NCBI GenBank assembly: GCA_902767045.1
Contig: CACXFT010000076.1
Location: 1-54,125, forward strand
Origin: an uncultured Prevotellaceae bacterium
GTDB lineage: Bacteria > Bacteroidota > Bacteroidia > Bacteroidales > Bacteroidaceae
DNA: 54,125 bases
Direction of reading: 5' to 3'
Shown: positions 1 through 9,100 of the stretch, one piece after another
Layout: each line of letters opens with the position of its first letter
How positions within the stretch are numbered: position 1 is the first letter of the stretch
Made by a program: the position numbers and the translations under genes
The notes under the pieces: generated by a model
Seen by the model: only the letters and a program-made list of their open reading frames with translations
The model's database searches: none
What the model was told of the DNA's origin: nothing

Positions 1-97
1 CGCTTAGTGCTTCGTTCTCATTTTCAAAAATAAGCCCTCGCTGTTTCAGTATGTTTATCTGTTCAGCGAGGGTGATGGGCTGCTTTGTATATTCCAT
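1..97 (-). CDS. Abi family (Abi_2-like) protein, N-terminal fragment cut by the window edge
   Basis: Reading the minus strand from the ATG at 97 gives MEYTKQPITLAEQINILK followed by QRGLIFENENEALS, open to the edge with no stop. This opening (a Y-T-K-x-P start, a helix, then RGL followed by acidic residues) is how Abi_2/AbiD/AbiF-type proteins begin. Members are about 300 residues long and several lactococcal members abort phage infection. Only 32 codons are visible, so the HEPN-like core cannot be checked. A well-formed Bacteroidetes promoter lies about 70 bp upstream at 166-197. The family call rests on N-terminal resemblance alone, and a phage-defence function is inference. Confidence 0.62.
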   Translation of the reverse strand, partial: MEYTKQPITLAEQINILKQRGLIFENENEALS

Positions 98-394
98 ATT
101 AAAAAGAAACGTCCCACCCTGGTCCGCTGGTCTTGCGACGAGAAGCGTGGTGGGATTTGTTGGTCCAAAAGTACTGCTTTTTTCTGAGATGGCCAAACAA
201 TTTGAAGGAAAATGCTCATTTGAGGCAAATATTTACGTCTTTTTTGTAGCTTTTGCTTAAACTAGTTTTAGAGTTGCACCCTTTACGGAGTGTTTTTGAT
301 TTGTTATATATTCTTTATGGGTTGCATCAATTCTTTAATTCTTAAATTTGTGATAAATAAATTGTTATAAGCTATTGAGGGGGTGGGGGACTCA
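98..394. other. Intergenic region, 297 bp, between the Abi fragment and the nhaC stop
   Basis: The left half holds the promoter (166-197) and 5' leader of the Abi-like gene. The leader contains an inverted repeat with TCCCACC/GGTGGGA arms. A 69-codon reading frame on the plus strand (51-260) crosses the start and promoter of the Abi-like gene and has no coding features of its own. The right half (about 260-394) is AT-rich. I see no clear hairpin terminator after the nhaC stop and nothing else in it. Confidence 0.5.
166..197 (-). promoter_or_regulatory. Predicted promoter of the Abi-like gene
   Basis: On the minus strand there is TTTG at 197-194 and TACTTTTG at 173-166, 20 nt apart. Both match the Bacteroidetes -33 (TTTG) and -7 (TAnnTTTG) elements exactly. 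Transcription would start near 160, leaving a leader of roughly 60 nt that contains the TCCCACC/GGTGGGA inverted repeat before the ATG at 97. Confidence 0.6.
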
Positions 395-1684
395 CTAACT
401 GTATCTTTTGGGATAGCGGAGGATGATGGAGAGCAGTGCGGCCAGGCCTATGGCCACGGGGTAGAAGAGCCATGGGATGATTTCGACGGGGTTGAGGGCG
501 GCGAGGCCTGCTGCCATGAGCACCTGTGCACCGTAGGGGATGAGCCCCTGCACGGCGCATGAGAAGGTGTCGAGGATGGAGGCGCACTTGCGGTTGTCGA
601 GTGCGTAGCGTTCGCCCAGCTGTTTGGCAATGGGGCCGACGGTGATGATGGCCACGGTGTTGTTGGCTGTGCACAGGTCGACGAGTGCCACCAGACAGCC
701 GATGGAGAGATAGGCAGCGCGTTTGCCTTTGATGCGCGCCGTTTGCAGTTGGATGAGGTAGTCGAGACCTTTGTTTTCGCGCACCACTTCGAGCAATCCG
801 CCTGCGAGCATGGTGATGATGATGAGCTCGCCCATGTTCACGATGCCATCGCCCATGGCATTGAACCATCCATAGAGGTTGTAGCTGCCGTTTGTCATGC
901 CGATGATGCCAGTCATGGTGATGCCGAGTGTGAGCACGGCCATTACGTTCATGCCGAAGATGGCGCATAGGAGTACTATCAGATAAGGTAGCACGCGCGG
1001 GATGTCTGTTTGTGGAATGGCGGTGGGAGCCTCGATATGCTGGCCCAGATAGACATAGACGAGGAGGATGAGCACTGCTGCGGGGAGCACGATGAATGAG
1101 TTGACGCGAAACTTATCGGCCATGCGGCATCCCTGTGTGGTGGTGGCAATGACGGTGGTATCGGAAATGAACGACAGGTTGTCGCCAAAGAACGACCCCC
1201 CCACCACCACGGCCACCATGAGCGGCACTGAGGTTCCGGTGGAATGGGCCAGTCCGGCGGCAATGGGTGTGAGTGCCACAATGGTTCCCACGCTGGTGCC
1301 TATGGAGAGTGAGATGAAGCAGGCAGCGATGAACAAGCCGGGCAGCAGCATGCTGCCGGGGAGGAAGGAGAGGGTGAGTGAAACAGTGGCGTCGATGCTG
1401 CCCATCACCTTGGCAGAGTTGGCAAAGGCCCCCGCGAGTACGAAGATCCATAGCATGAGCATCATGTTATGTGTTCCTGCGCCCCGGCTGAACGACTCGA
1501 TGCGATGTTTGAGTGTGAACCCGCGGGTTACGGCAATGGCATAGATGCTGGAAATCATGAAGGCAACGGTGATGGGCACCTTGTAGAAGTCGCCGGCTAC
1601 GATGCTGGTGACAAGGTAGAGCACCACGAACACGATGAGCGGCGAGAGGGCGAAGAGTCCTTTGCGATGGCTTATTTTATTCAT
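395..1684 (-). CDS. NhaC-type Na+/H+ antiporter family protein
   Basis: This 429-residue inner-membrane protein has about 11 hydrophobic segments and the NhaC-superfamily signature GDNLSFISDTT at residues 167-177, preceded by a small-residue helix with SIGTSVGTIVAL (about 127-138). The family exchanges Na+ for H+ or organic ions (NhaC, malate/lactate antiporters). It starts 11 nt after the altronate dehydratase stop, so it is the last gene of a lacI-like, uxaA, transporter run on the minus strand. That position suggests either ion balance during uronate uptake or transport of an organic acid. The transported substrate cannot be read from sequence. The length is normal and the frame is intact. 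Confidence 0.85.
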   Translation of the reverse strand: MNKISHRKGLFALSPLIVFVVLYLVTSIVAGDFYKVPITVAFMISSIYAIAVTRGFTLKHRIESFSRGAGTHNMMLMLWIFVLAGAFANSAKVMGSIDATVSLTLSFLPGSMLLPGLFIAACFISLSIGTSVGTIVALTPIAAGLAHSTGTSVPLMVAVVVGGSFFGDNLSFISDTTVIATTTQGCRMADKFRVNSFIVLPAAVLILLVYVYLGQHIEAPTAIPQTDIPRVLPYLIVLLCAIFGMNVMAVLTLGITMTGIIGMTNGSYNLYGWFNAMGDGIVNMGELIIITMLAGGLLEVVRENKGLDYLIQLQTARIKGKRAAYLSIGCLVALVDLCTANNTVAIITVGPIAKQLGERYALDNRKCASILDTFSCAVQGLIPYGAQVLMAAGLAALNPVEIIPWLFYPVAIGLAALLSIILRYPKRYS

Positions 1685-1695
1685 CCCCCGTTTGT

Positions 1696-3198
1696 TTATA
1701 AGGTGACTCCATTTTTGAAGATGGCGATTTCGGCATATCCGTTTTGTTCGTTTTGCACCAGCCGGCCGCTTGCCACGTCTACAACGAAGTTGATGAAGCG
1801 CCGGAGCAGGCTGTTCATGGCTGTTCCCTCTGTGAGTTCGCCGGCATTGAAGTCAATCCAATGTGGTTTGCTGTTGAAGAGGCGGCTGTTGGTGGCAATC
1901 TTCATGGTGGGCACGAAGGTGCCGAAGGGTGTTCCGCGTCCGGTGGTGAAGAGCACCATCTGGCAGCCGGCTGCTGCCAGTGCGGTGGCTGCCACCAGGT
2001 CGTTGCCGGGAGCAGAGAGCAGGTTCAGGCCTCTGGCCTGCAGGCGGTCGGCATATTCGAGCACGCCGCTCACCGGCGCGCGCCCGCATTTCTGTGTGCA
2101 GCCCAGGGCTTTGTCTTCGAGTGTGGAAATGCCGCCGGCTTTGTTGCCGGGCGATGGATTTTCGCCAACGGGTTCGCCGTGGGCGAGGAAGTATTCTTTG
2201 AAGTTGTTGATGAGGTTGACGGTTTGGTTGAAGAGCTGCGGGGTGAGGCATCGGTTCATGAGGATGGTTTCGGCGCCGAACATCTCCGGCACTTCGGTGA
2301 GTATGGTGGTGCCGCCCTGTGCTACCAGCCAGTCGCTGAACGCTCCCACCAGTGGGTTGGCGGTGATGCCGCTGAAGCCGTCGCTTCCGCCGCACTTCAA
2401 CCCGATGCGTAGTTCTGAGAGGGGCACATCGGTGCGCCGGTCTTGGATGGCCTGTTCATACAGTTCGCGCAGCAGTTTCAGGCCCTCTTGTATTTCGTCG
2501 CCTTCGACCCGCTGTGTAACAAGCAGCTTGATGCGGTTGCGGTTATAGTTGCCCAGCATGTTCATGAACGCTTCGGGCTGGTTGTTTTCGCACCCCAGCG
2601 AGAGCACGAGCACTCCGCCCGCATTGGGATGGATCACCAGGTTGCGCAGCACCTTTCGTGTGTTTTCGTGGTCGCCGGAGAGCTGTGAGCAGCCATAGTT
2701 GTGATGCCAGGCACGGATTTGAAGTTGCGGTGAGCCGGCGGGGGTGTGTTGTTGCAGTTCCTGCTGGAACAGGGCAACCAGTTTTTCGGCGATGCCGTTG
2801 ACGCATCCCACGGTGGGCACAATCCAGAGTTCGTTGCGTGTTCCCACCTCGCCGTTTGCTCTTCGGTAGCCTTTGAAGGTGCGGTGTTCGTTGGGGATGT
2901 TGAGCGTTTCTATGGTGGGGTTGTATTGATAGTGGAGTGTGCCGCTGAGGTTGGTTTTCAGGTTGTGTTCGTTCACCCACGCGCCAGCTTTCAGGTTTTG
3001 AGAAGCATGGCCGATGGGGTAGCCATATTTGATAATGTCTGTTCCGGCGGGTGCATCGTGTAGCAGTACCTTATGGCCGGCGGGAACGTCTTGCAGCAGA
3101 GTGATGATGTTTTCTTCGTTTTGGATGGTTTCGCCTTTCTTCATGTCGCGCAGGCACACCACCACAGAGTCGGCGGGGTTTATTTTGATGTAGTTCAT
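1696..3198 (-). CDS. uxaA: Altronate dehydratase (UxaA family)
   Basis: It dehydrates D-altronate to 2-keto-3-deoxy-D-gluconate (KDG) in the galacturonate branch of hexuronate catabolism, in the cytoplasm. The 500-residue protein has a SAF-like domain at about 10-85 and then the dehydratase core: GYRRANGEVGTRN (110-122), HNYGCSQLSGD (166-176), LKCGGSDGFSGI, GCTQKCGRAPVSG and FTTGRGTPFG. The conserved Cys and His residues fit iron binding in this family. The start ATG overlaps the stop of the upstream LacI-type gene by 4 nt, indicating translational coupling. KDG kinase and KDPG aldolase, which use its product, are divergently encoded next door. A galactarate dehydratase is a related alternative, but the context favours altronate. 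No uxaB or uxaC is present in the window. Confidence 0.92.
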   Translation of the reverse strand: MNYIKINPADSVVVCLRDMKKGETIQNEENIITLLQDVPAGHKVLLHDAPAGTDIIKYGYPIGHASQNLKAGAWVNEHNLKTNLSGTLHYQYNPTIETLNIPNEHRTFKGYRRANGEVGTRNELWIVPTVGCVNGIAEKLVALFQQELQQHTPAGSPQLQIRAWHHNYGCSQLSGDHENTRKVLRNLVIHPNAGGVLVLSLGCENNQPEAFMNMLGNYNRNRIKLLVTQRVEGDEIQEGLKLLRELYEQAIQDRRTDVPLSELRIGLKCGGSDGFSGITANPLVGAFSDWLVAQGGTTILTEVPEMFGAETILMNRCLTPQLFNQTVNLINNFKEYFLAHGEPVGENPSPGNKAGGISTLEDKALGCTQKCGRAPVSGVLEYADRLQARGLNLLSAPGNDLVAATALAAAGCQMVLFTTGRGTPFGTFVPTMKIATNSRLFNSKPHWIDFNAGELTEGTAMNSLLRRFINFVVDVASGRLVQNEQNGYAEIAIFKNGVTL

Positions 3199-4259
3199 AG
3201 TTGTGTTCGTCTGTAAAAATCCATATTTTCTTTCATGAGCAGTTCAATGGGCATATAGTTGATGGGTTGCACTTTCTTTTTGAGCACGATGGCCTGGAAG
3301 AGTGTGTCGATGCAGGAATAGCCCTGTTGGTAGGCATGTTGTGCGATAAGGAACGAGATGCTTCCCTGTCGCAGGCACTCGGCATTTTTGTGCACCATGT
3401 CGTAGCCCATGATTTGCACATTCCTCCGGTTGGTTTTGAGCAGGAAGTCGCCCACGATGTGAGCTTTTGAATTGAGTGTGATGCAGTGGTGCACACTGGG
3501 GTGGTTTTCGAAGAAGGTGGTGAGCAGTTGTGCAAATTGTTTCTTTGTTCCGTTGAGTGGCAGTTCGAGTTCGATGATTTTCACTTTTGGGAAGTGGTCG
3601 TACATATAGTGTTTGAATCCCACTTCGCGGTTGGCCTGCTGTTTGCTGGTTACCTTTCCCAGGTTGGTTTGTTTCATGAGCATGATTTCCTTTTCGTTGT
3701 AGGCGATCATCATGAGCATTTTGGCAGCGAAATAGCCGCTCGAAAAGGAATCCTGCCCGAAGAAGGTGAGGGGTTTGAGGTCGGGCATATACGAGTCGAG
3801 CAGGATGAAGGGGATGTTTCTGTTGTGCAGTTCGCTGGTGAAGTAGCGTGTTATTTCCAGTTCAATGGGCACAATCACCACCCCGTCGGGGTTCATGCCC
3901 AGGATGTGTTCGTATTGCTGGATGAAGGTGTCGTCGTTGAAGCGTTCGTAATACATGATTTCCACATCAATGTGAAAGTCTCTTCTGGCTTCCATGGCTT
4001 TCCTGGCCCCTTCTTCAATTTCTTCCCAATAGGCCTCTGACTCGTGTTTGGGCAGAAGCATATAGAAGGTGTAGGAGCGGTTATAGGCCAGTGCCGAGGC
4101 ATACATGTTGGGCTTGTAGTCCATTTCCTTGAGAGCTTTCTCCACTTGCTCGCGTGCCTTTTTCGACACGTTGGGTCTTTCGTGCAGCACGCGGTCTACG
4201 GTGCCCACGCTCACGCCGGCTCGTTCGGCAATGTCTTTGATTCTGATTCTTGAGTTCAT
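3195..4259 (-). CDS. LacI-family transcriptional regulator of the hexuronate/KDG genes
   Basis: This 354-residue DNA-binding sugar sensor has an N-terminal LacI helix-turn-helix at about 5-25 (KDIAERAGVSVGTVDRVL) and a hinge near 45-55. A periplasmic-binding-protein-like effector domain fills the rest (DGVVIVPIE near 125-133, IMGYDMV near 280). It begins the uxaA/antiporter transcription unit and is divergent from kdgK, so it most likely controls both directions through the 189-bp shared region. Palindromes there at 4313-4324 and around 4389-4396 are operator candidates. The effector is probably a uronate, an aldonate or KDG; this is inferred from context only. Confidence 0.88.
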   Translation of the reverse strand: MNSRIRIKDIAERAGVSVGTVDRVLHERPNVSKKAREQVEKALKEMDYKPNMYASALAYNRSYTFYMLLPKHESEAYWEEIEEGARKAMEARRDFHIDVEIMYYERFNDDTFIQQYEHILGMNPDGVVIVPIELEITRYFTSELHNRNIPFILLDSYMPDLKPLTFFGQDSFSSGYFAAKMLMMIAYNEKEIMLMKQTNLGKVTSKQQANREVGFKHYMYDHFPKVKIIELELPLNGTKKQFAQLLTTFFENHPSVHHCITLNSKAHIVGDFLLKTNRRNVQIMGYDMVHKNAECLRQGSISFLIAQHAYQQGYSCIDTLFQAIVLKKKVQPINYMPIELLMKENMDFYRRTQL

Positions 4260-4288
4260 GTGAAATGGATGTTAAGTTCTTTTGCTTG

Positions 4289-4324
4289 CAAAATTACAAT
4301 TATTTATTGAATTGTGTGCACACA
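4289..4324 (-). promoter_or_regulatory. Possible minus-strand promoter and 12-bp palindrome upstream of the LacI-type gene
   Basis: On the minus strand a perfect -7 match (TAATTTTG) lies at 4296-4289. The -33 element is weak: TGTG around 4322-4319, 22 nt away. That region sits inside the perfect palindrome TGTGTGCACACA (4313-4324), so a regulator bound there would cover the -33 site. This fits autoregulation by the LacI-type protein but is not demonstrated. Confidence 0.4.
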
Positions 4325-4355
4325 CACACTTGTTTTTGTGAATATTCGGTGAAGA

Positions 4356-4387
4356 TTTGTTTTATTCGGAAAATGTTTGTACATTTG
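4356..4387 (+). promoter_or_regulatory. Predicted promoter of kdgK-eda
   Basis: TTTG at 4356-4359 and TACATTTG at 4380-4387 are separated by 20 nt, an exact Bacteroidetes promoter match. The predicted start near 4393 falls within an imperfect 18-bp palindrome centred on AATCGATT (4389-4396). The central CG is typical of LacI-family operators. The leader to the kdgK ATG is about 55 nt. Confidence 0.65.
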
Positions 4388-4448
4388 CAATCGATTTGAA
4401 AAGAATAAACAATATCTAACAACAATAAGAACTTAATACTAAAAGAAC

Positions 4449-5471
4449 ATGGCTAAGATTGTAACGTTAGGCGAGATTATGCTCCGCCTTTCTCCCGAAG
4501 GCAACGACCGTTTCATTCAGAGTGACTCATTCCGCATCATTCCCGGCGGTGGTGAGGCGAATGTGGCTGTGAGTGTGGCCAACTATGGCCACGAGGCTTA
4601 TTTTGTTTCGAAGCTTCCCAAGCACGAGATTGGTCAGATTGCAGTGAACGCCTTGCGGCGCTATGGTGTTGACACGCGTTTTGTGGTTCGCGGGGGCGAC
4701 CGCGTTGGTCTGTATTATGCCGAAACGGGTGCCTCTATGCGCCCCTCGAAGGTTATTTACGACCGGGCGCACAGTTCTATTGCCGAGGCCGATGCCGAAG
4801 ACTTCGACTTTGATGCCATCATGGAGGGTGCGCAGTGGTTCCACTGGAGCGGTATCACTCCCGCCATTTCAGACAAGGCTGCCGAGCTGACGCGCCTTGC
4901 CTGTGAGGCTGCCAAGCGCCATGGGGTTACGGTGAGTGTTGACCTGAACTTCCGCAAGAAGCTGTGGACATCGGAGAAGGCCATTTCGGTGATGCGCCCG
5001 CTGATGAAGTATGTGGATGTGTGCATTGGCAACGAAGAGGATGCAGAACTCTGCTTAGGTTTCAAACCCGATGCCGATGTGGAAGGCGGCGTTACCGATG
5101 CTTCGGGCTACGAGAACATCTTCCGTCAGATGAAAGAGCAGTTTGGATTCAAGTATGTGGTGAGCACGCTGCGCGAATCGTTTTCGGCCACCCACAACGG
5201 CTGGAAGGCGCTCATCTATGATGGCGAAGAGTTCTACCAGTCGAAGCGCTACGACATCATGCCTATCATAGACCGTGTGGGCGGCGGCGACTCTTTCTCA
5301 GGCGGACTGATTCACGGTTTGCTCACCAAGGCCACACAGGGTGAAGCCCTGGAGTTTGCCGTGGCTGCATCGGCCCTGAAGCACACCGTGAACGGCGACT
5401 TCAACCTGGTGAGCGCCGAAGAAGTGGAGGCGCTGGCTGGCGGCAATGCCAACGGAAGGGTTCAGCGGTAA
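4449..5471 (+). CDS. kdgK: 2-keto-3-deoxygluconate kinase (PfkB family sugar kinase)
   Basis: It phosphorylates KDG with ATP to KDPG in the cytoplasm. The 340-residue protein has the PfkB N-terminal substrate motif PGGGEANVAVSVANYG (near 32-47) and the C-terminal anion-hole/catalytic motif DRVGGGDSFSGG (275-286), where D281 is the expected catalytic base. It is divergent from uxaA and its regulator and lies 30 nt upstream of the aldolase gene, so the pair converts KDG to pyruvate and glyceraldehyde 3-phosphate. PfkB kinases are hard to separate by sequence; the neighbours decide the substrate here. Confidence 0.9.
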   Translation: MAKIVTLGEIMLRLSPEGNDRFIQSDSFRIIPGGGEANVAVSVANYGHEAYFVSKLPKHEIGQIAVNALRRYGVDTRFVVRGGDRVGLYYAETGASMRPSKVIYDRAHSSIAEADAEDFDFDAIMEGAQWFHWSGITPAISDKAAELTRLACEAAKRHGVTVSVDLNFRKKLWTSEKAISVMRPLMKYVDVCIGNEEDAELCLGFKPDADVEGGVTDASGYENIFRQMKEQFGFKYVVSTLRESFSATHNGWKALIYDGEEFYQSKRYDIMPIIDRVGGGDSFSGGLIHGLLTKATQGEALEFAVAASALKHTVNGDFNLVSAEEVEALAGGNANGRVQR

Positions 5472-5501
5472 AAGATTTAAACTTTCATATAATTTTCAGA
5501 T

Positions 5502-6170
5502 ATGGCTAAATTTGATAAGCTGGCGGTGATGCAGAAGATTGGCGACACCGGAATGGTGCCCGTGTTTTATCACCGCGACCTTGAAACCTGCAAACATGTG
5601 GTGAAGGCATGTTATGAAGGCGGTGTGCGTGCCTTCGAGTTTACGAACCGCGGCGATTTTGCCCACGAGATTTTTGGCGAATTGGTGAAGTGGGCCGATG
5701 GGGAATGTCCCGAACTGGCACTGGGCATAGGCTCGGTTGTTGATGCGCCCACGGCAGCCCTTTATTTGCAGCTGGGTGCCAATTTTGTGGTGGGTCCGCT
5801 CTTCAACCCCGAGATTGCCCCTGTGTGTAACCGCCGGTTGGTTCCCTATTGCCCGGGTTGCATGACGGTGAGCGAGATTGGCAGGGCACAAGAGTTGGGT
5901 TGCGACCTGACGAAGGTGTTCCCCGGCGACGTGGTGGGCCCCAACATGGTGAAGGGACTGAAAGCTCCCATGCCCTGGTCGAAAATCATGGTTACCGGTG
6001 GTGTGGCACCCGAGGAAGAAAACCTGAAAGCCTGGTTCAAGGCCGGTGTCTATTGTGTGGGAATGGGTTCGAAGCTGTTCCCCAAAGACAAGGTGGCAGC
6101 CGGCGACTGGCAGTATGTGACCGATAAGTGCCGCGAGGCTCTTGGCTATGTTGCCAAGGCTAAGGCATAA
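5502..6170 (+). CDS. eda: Bifunctional 4-hydroxy-2-oxoglutarate / KDPG aldolase
   Basis: It cleaves KDPG to pyruvate and glyceraldehyde 3-phosphate, the last step of the KDG route. The 222-residue class I aldolase has [12 protein letters not shown] near 45-56, where E. coli Eda carries its catalytic Glu. The probable Schiff-base lysine is K138 in TKVFPGD, and the C-terminal phosphate-binding region includes [15 protein letters not shown]. It is normal in length for Bacteroidales members. Its last 23 nt overlap the start of the histidine-kinase-like gene in another frame, so the two may be translationally coupled. Confidence 0.92.
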   Translation: MAKFDKLAVMQKIGDTGMVPVFYHRDLETCKHVVKACYEGGVRAFEFTNRGDFAHEIFGELVKWADGECPELALGIGSVVDAPTAALYLQLGANFVVGPLFNPEIAPVCNRRLVPYCPGCMTVSEIGRAQELGCDLTKVFPGDVVGPNMVKGLKAPMPWSKIMVTGGVAPEEENLKAWFKAGVYCVGMGSKLFPKDKVAAGDWQYVTDKCREALGYVAKAKA

Positions 6171-9100
6171 TTTTTTTCATACCTGGTGCCTGGCATGGCT
6201 TGTGGCTGTGCCGGGCATTGCTTTTTTTTCAGCTTGTGCGACGGAAGAGGAACAATATGCCGCCGACAGGCTGAACGAGATTTCATACGCTTATCACTAC
6301 CGCTCGTTAGACTCCACTGAGGTGTATGCGCAGCAGGCAATGAAGGCTTGCAGACATTATTCGGGTGGCAGGGCCGAGGCACTGAACAACCTGGCTTTCG
6401 TGGCCATTGCCAAAATGAACTATGATGAAGCCTATGCCTTGCTCGACAGCATGCAAACCGATAACCAGGTGGAACTGCTCATTGCCGACGTGCAGCGCAT
6501 GAGGCTGTGCCAGCGGCAGTCGAGAAACAAAAACTTTTATGATTACCGGGGCAAGGCACTAACCCGACTGAAACGCATTGAAGAAGAGCGGAACAGACTT
6601 TCGGCCCACCAGCAGCGAAGGCTGGTTTATGGAAAATCGGAACTGGCAATAGTTGCTTCTACCTATTTCTATTATGTGGGGCAGCATGAGCTTTCGGTAG
6701 AGTCGCTGCAACACATAGACCCCAACGGCGAGGTGGAACAAGACACCGCTCAGCTGCTGAACTATTATTACAATGTGGGGTCGGGGGGGATTATAGCGCA
6801 TTCATCGGCCGATGAAACAGCCCGCATAGAGTTCGACTATCTGTTGCGCTGCTACCTGATGGCACAACAGCATGATTATGCATTCTTCGAGGCCCAGGCG
6901 TTGCAGGCGTTGAGTGAACATCTGAACACCCCAGAGCAGCGCGATGAGCTGCTTGCGGCCAACATGCCGGCCATGAAATTCATCAACACCGACGGCATGC
7001 CCGACGAGTTGCTCGCAGGCAACCTGGCTCAGCGGGCACTGGATATTTTTGCCGACTATGGTGATGTGTATCAGACAGCGGGGGCTTACAGAACCCTTGC
7101 AGAGTGTTATTGGGAAATTGGCGACTATGCCTCGGCTGAGATTTGTTTGTTCAATGCGCTGAACAGAGACACGGTTATCAACCGCGCACCAGACCTGATA
7201 GCCTCTATTCGCGAACAGCTGTGCCTGGTTTATTCGGCCGTTGACGATAAACAGCGCAGCGATTTCAACAGGAACATCTATCTCGACCTGCAGGAACAAA
7301 CCCGACAAGACCGGCAGCTTGAAGCGCGTGCGGCGCAGTTAGATGCTTCTTCGAAACAGCTGAACCTGATGATTGCAGCCGTGGTACTGGCAATTGTGGC
7401 GGTGGTTTCGTCGCTCTTTATCTTCGATTTTCTTCGCAGGCGCAGCAACCGCAGGTTTTCACTTTCATCGTTGATGGAACCTTTGCAGGAATGGAAACAG
7501 CAGGAGGAAGAGAAACGACAGAAAATACTCGAACAGCACGAAGAGCTGAAAAACCAAATTGCACTGGCACAGCTGCACCTGGCCGAAAACCGCAAGCGCA
7601 ACATTGAACAGCGCGCCAAGTTGTCGCTCGTTAACAGCATCACACCCCTCATCGAACGCATGCTCAACGAAGTGAGACATCTGTTGTTCCATACCGAACC
7701 GCAGCCGCTGAGCGAAGAACGCCTTGCCTATATTCACGAGCTCACTGATGAGATTAACGAATGCAACGATGTGCTCACCAACTGGATTCAAATGCGGCAG
7801 GGAGAGATTAGTTTGCGCATTGAGAGTTTCCGTTTGCAAGAGCTCTTCGACACCCTGCAGCGCGGACGCATGACTTTCCAGCTGAAAGATGTGGAACTGT
7901 GTGTGAAACCCACCGAGGCTGTTGTGAAGGCCGATAAAACGCTAACGCTGTTTATGCTGAACACGCTCACCGACAATGCCCGGAAGTTTACCCCCGCGGG
8001 AGGAAAGGTGGTGGTTTCGGCATCGGTGTGTGAGCGATATGTTGAGATTAGTGTGAGCGACACCGGCATTGGAATGACAGAAGATGCGTTGGCCCATCTT
8101 TTCGACCACAAGCCCATACGCGATTCTCAAACGTTGCGCCCTGCCGAAATAGGTATTGCAAACCAGACAATCCCCTCACATGGTTTCGGGTTGATGAATT
8201 GCAAGGGCATCATAGAAAAATATCGCAAAATCAGTCAGATCTTCAAAGTGTGCGAAATAGGTGCCTCCAGCAGGCAGGGTGGGGGAACGCGCCTCTTCTT
8301 CCGGCTGCCTTGCGGTGTGGTGCGCCGTTTTCAGGCTCTGCTTCTCATGCTGTGTCTGGCAGGCATGCCCGCCACCCTGATGGCAGCGCAGCCGGCCACC
8401 CTGAAGGCAGCGCAACCCCTCACCACGGAGCAAAGGCTGGTGAAGGCACAGGCGTGGGCCGACAGTGCCTATTTTGCCAACATCAACGGGAGCTATGCAA
8501 AAACGCTTGCCTTTGCCGACAGCTGTTTCGCCCTGTTGGGTAACAATTTCCTCGGTGATGCCAACGTCACGGCTTCTGATTCGATACGTTATTACCACAT
8601 TGTGCTGGATGTGCGTAACGAAAGTGCAGTGGCTGCGCTGGCCCTGCACGAATGGGGGCTCTACAGATACAACAATAAACTTTATACACAGCTGTTTCGA
8701 CAACTTTCGGCCGATAACACCCTTGAAAGCTATTGCCGCATTATGCAACGCTCTGAAACCAACAAGTCGGTGGCAGTGGCCATGCTGGTGATTCTGCTCA
8801 TCATGCTCTTTCCGGCCTACTATCTGCTCTACTATCGGCATAGGCTCTATTACAGATATAGCGTGGAGCGGGTGAGAGGCATCAACAGGGTGCTGCTTTC
8901 CAGTGAGCCCGTTCAGGAAAAGCTTCAACATATTAAAACTTTGTGGAACTTTCCACACAAACAGGTCAACGCGGCCAAGGCACAACAGCTTGACAGGGTG
9001 GTGAAAGAAATTTGCCAGGCGCTCACCAACAGCCTGGCTGCACACAGCAGCGACAGAAACAACATGGAGATTGCGGCCGACGAGCTGCGACGCGTTCAAT

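Noticed and set aside
51-260. 69-codon plus-strand reading frame at the left edge
   Set aside because: It runs antisense through the start codon and promoter of the Abi-like gene, has no domain, and ends in an AT-rich tract. It is better explained as promoter and leader DNA.
372-968. Long histidine- and arginine-rich frame opposite or overlapping the nhaC gene
   Set aside because: It is a shadow of the real frame in GC-rich third positions. The NhaC motifs fix the true coding frame.
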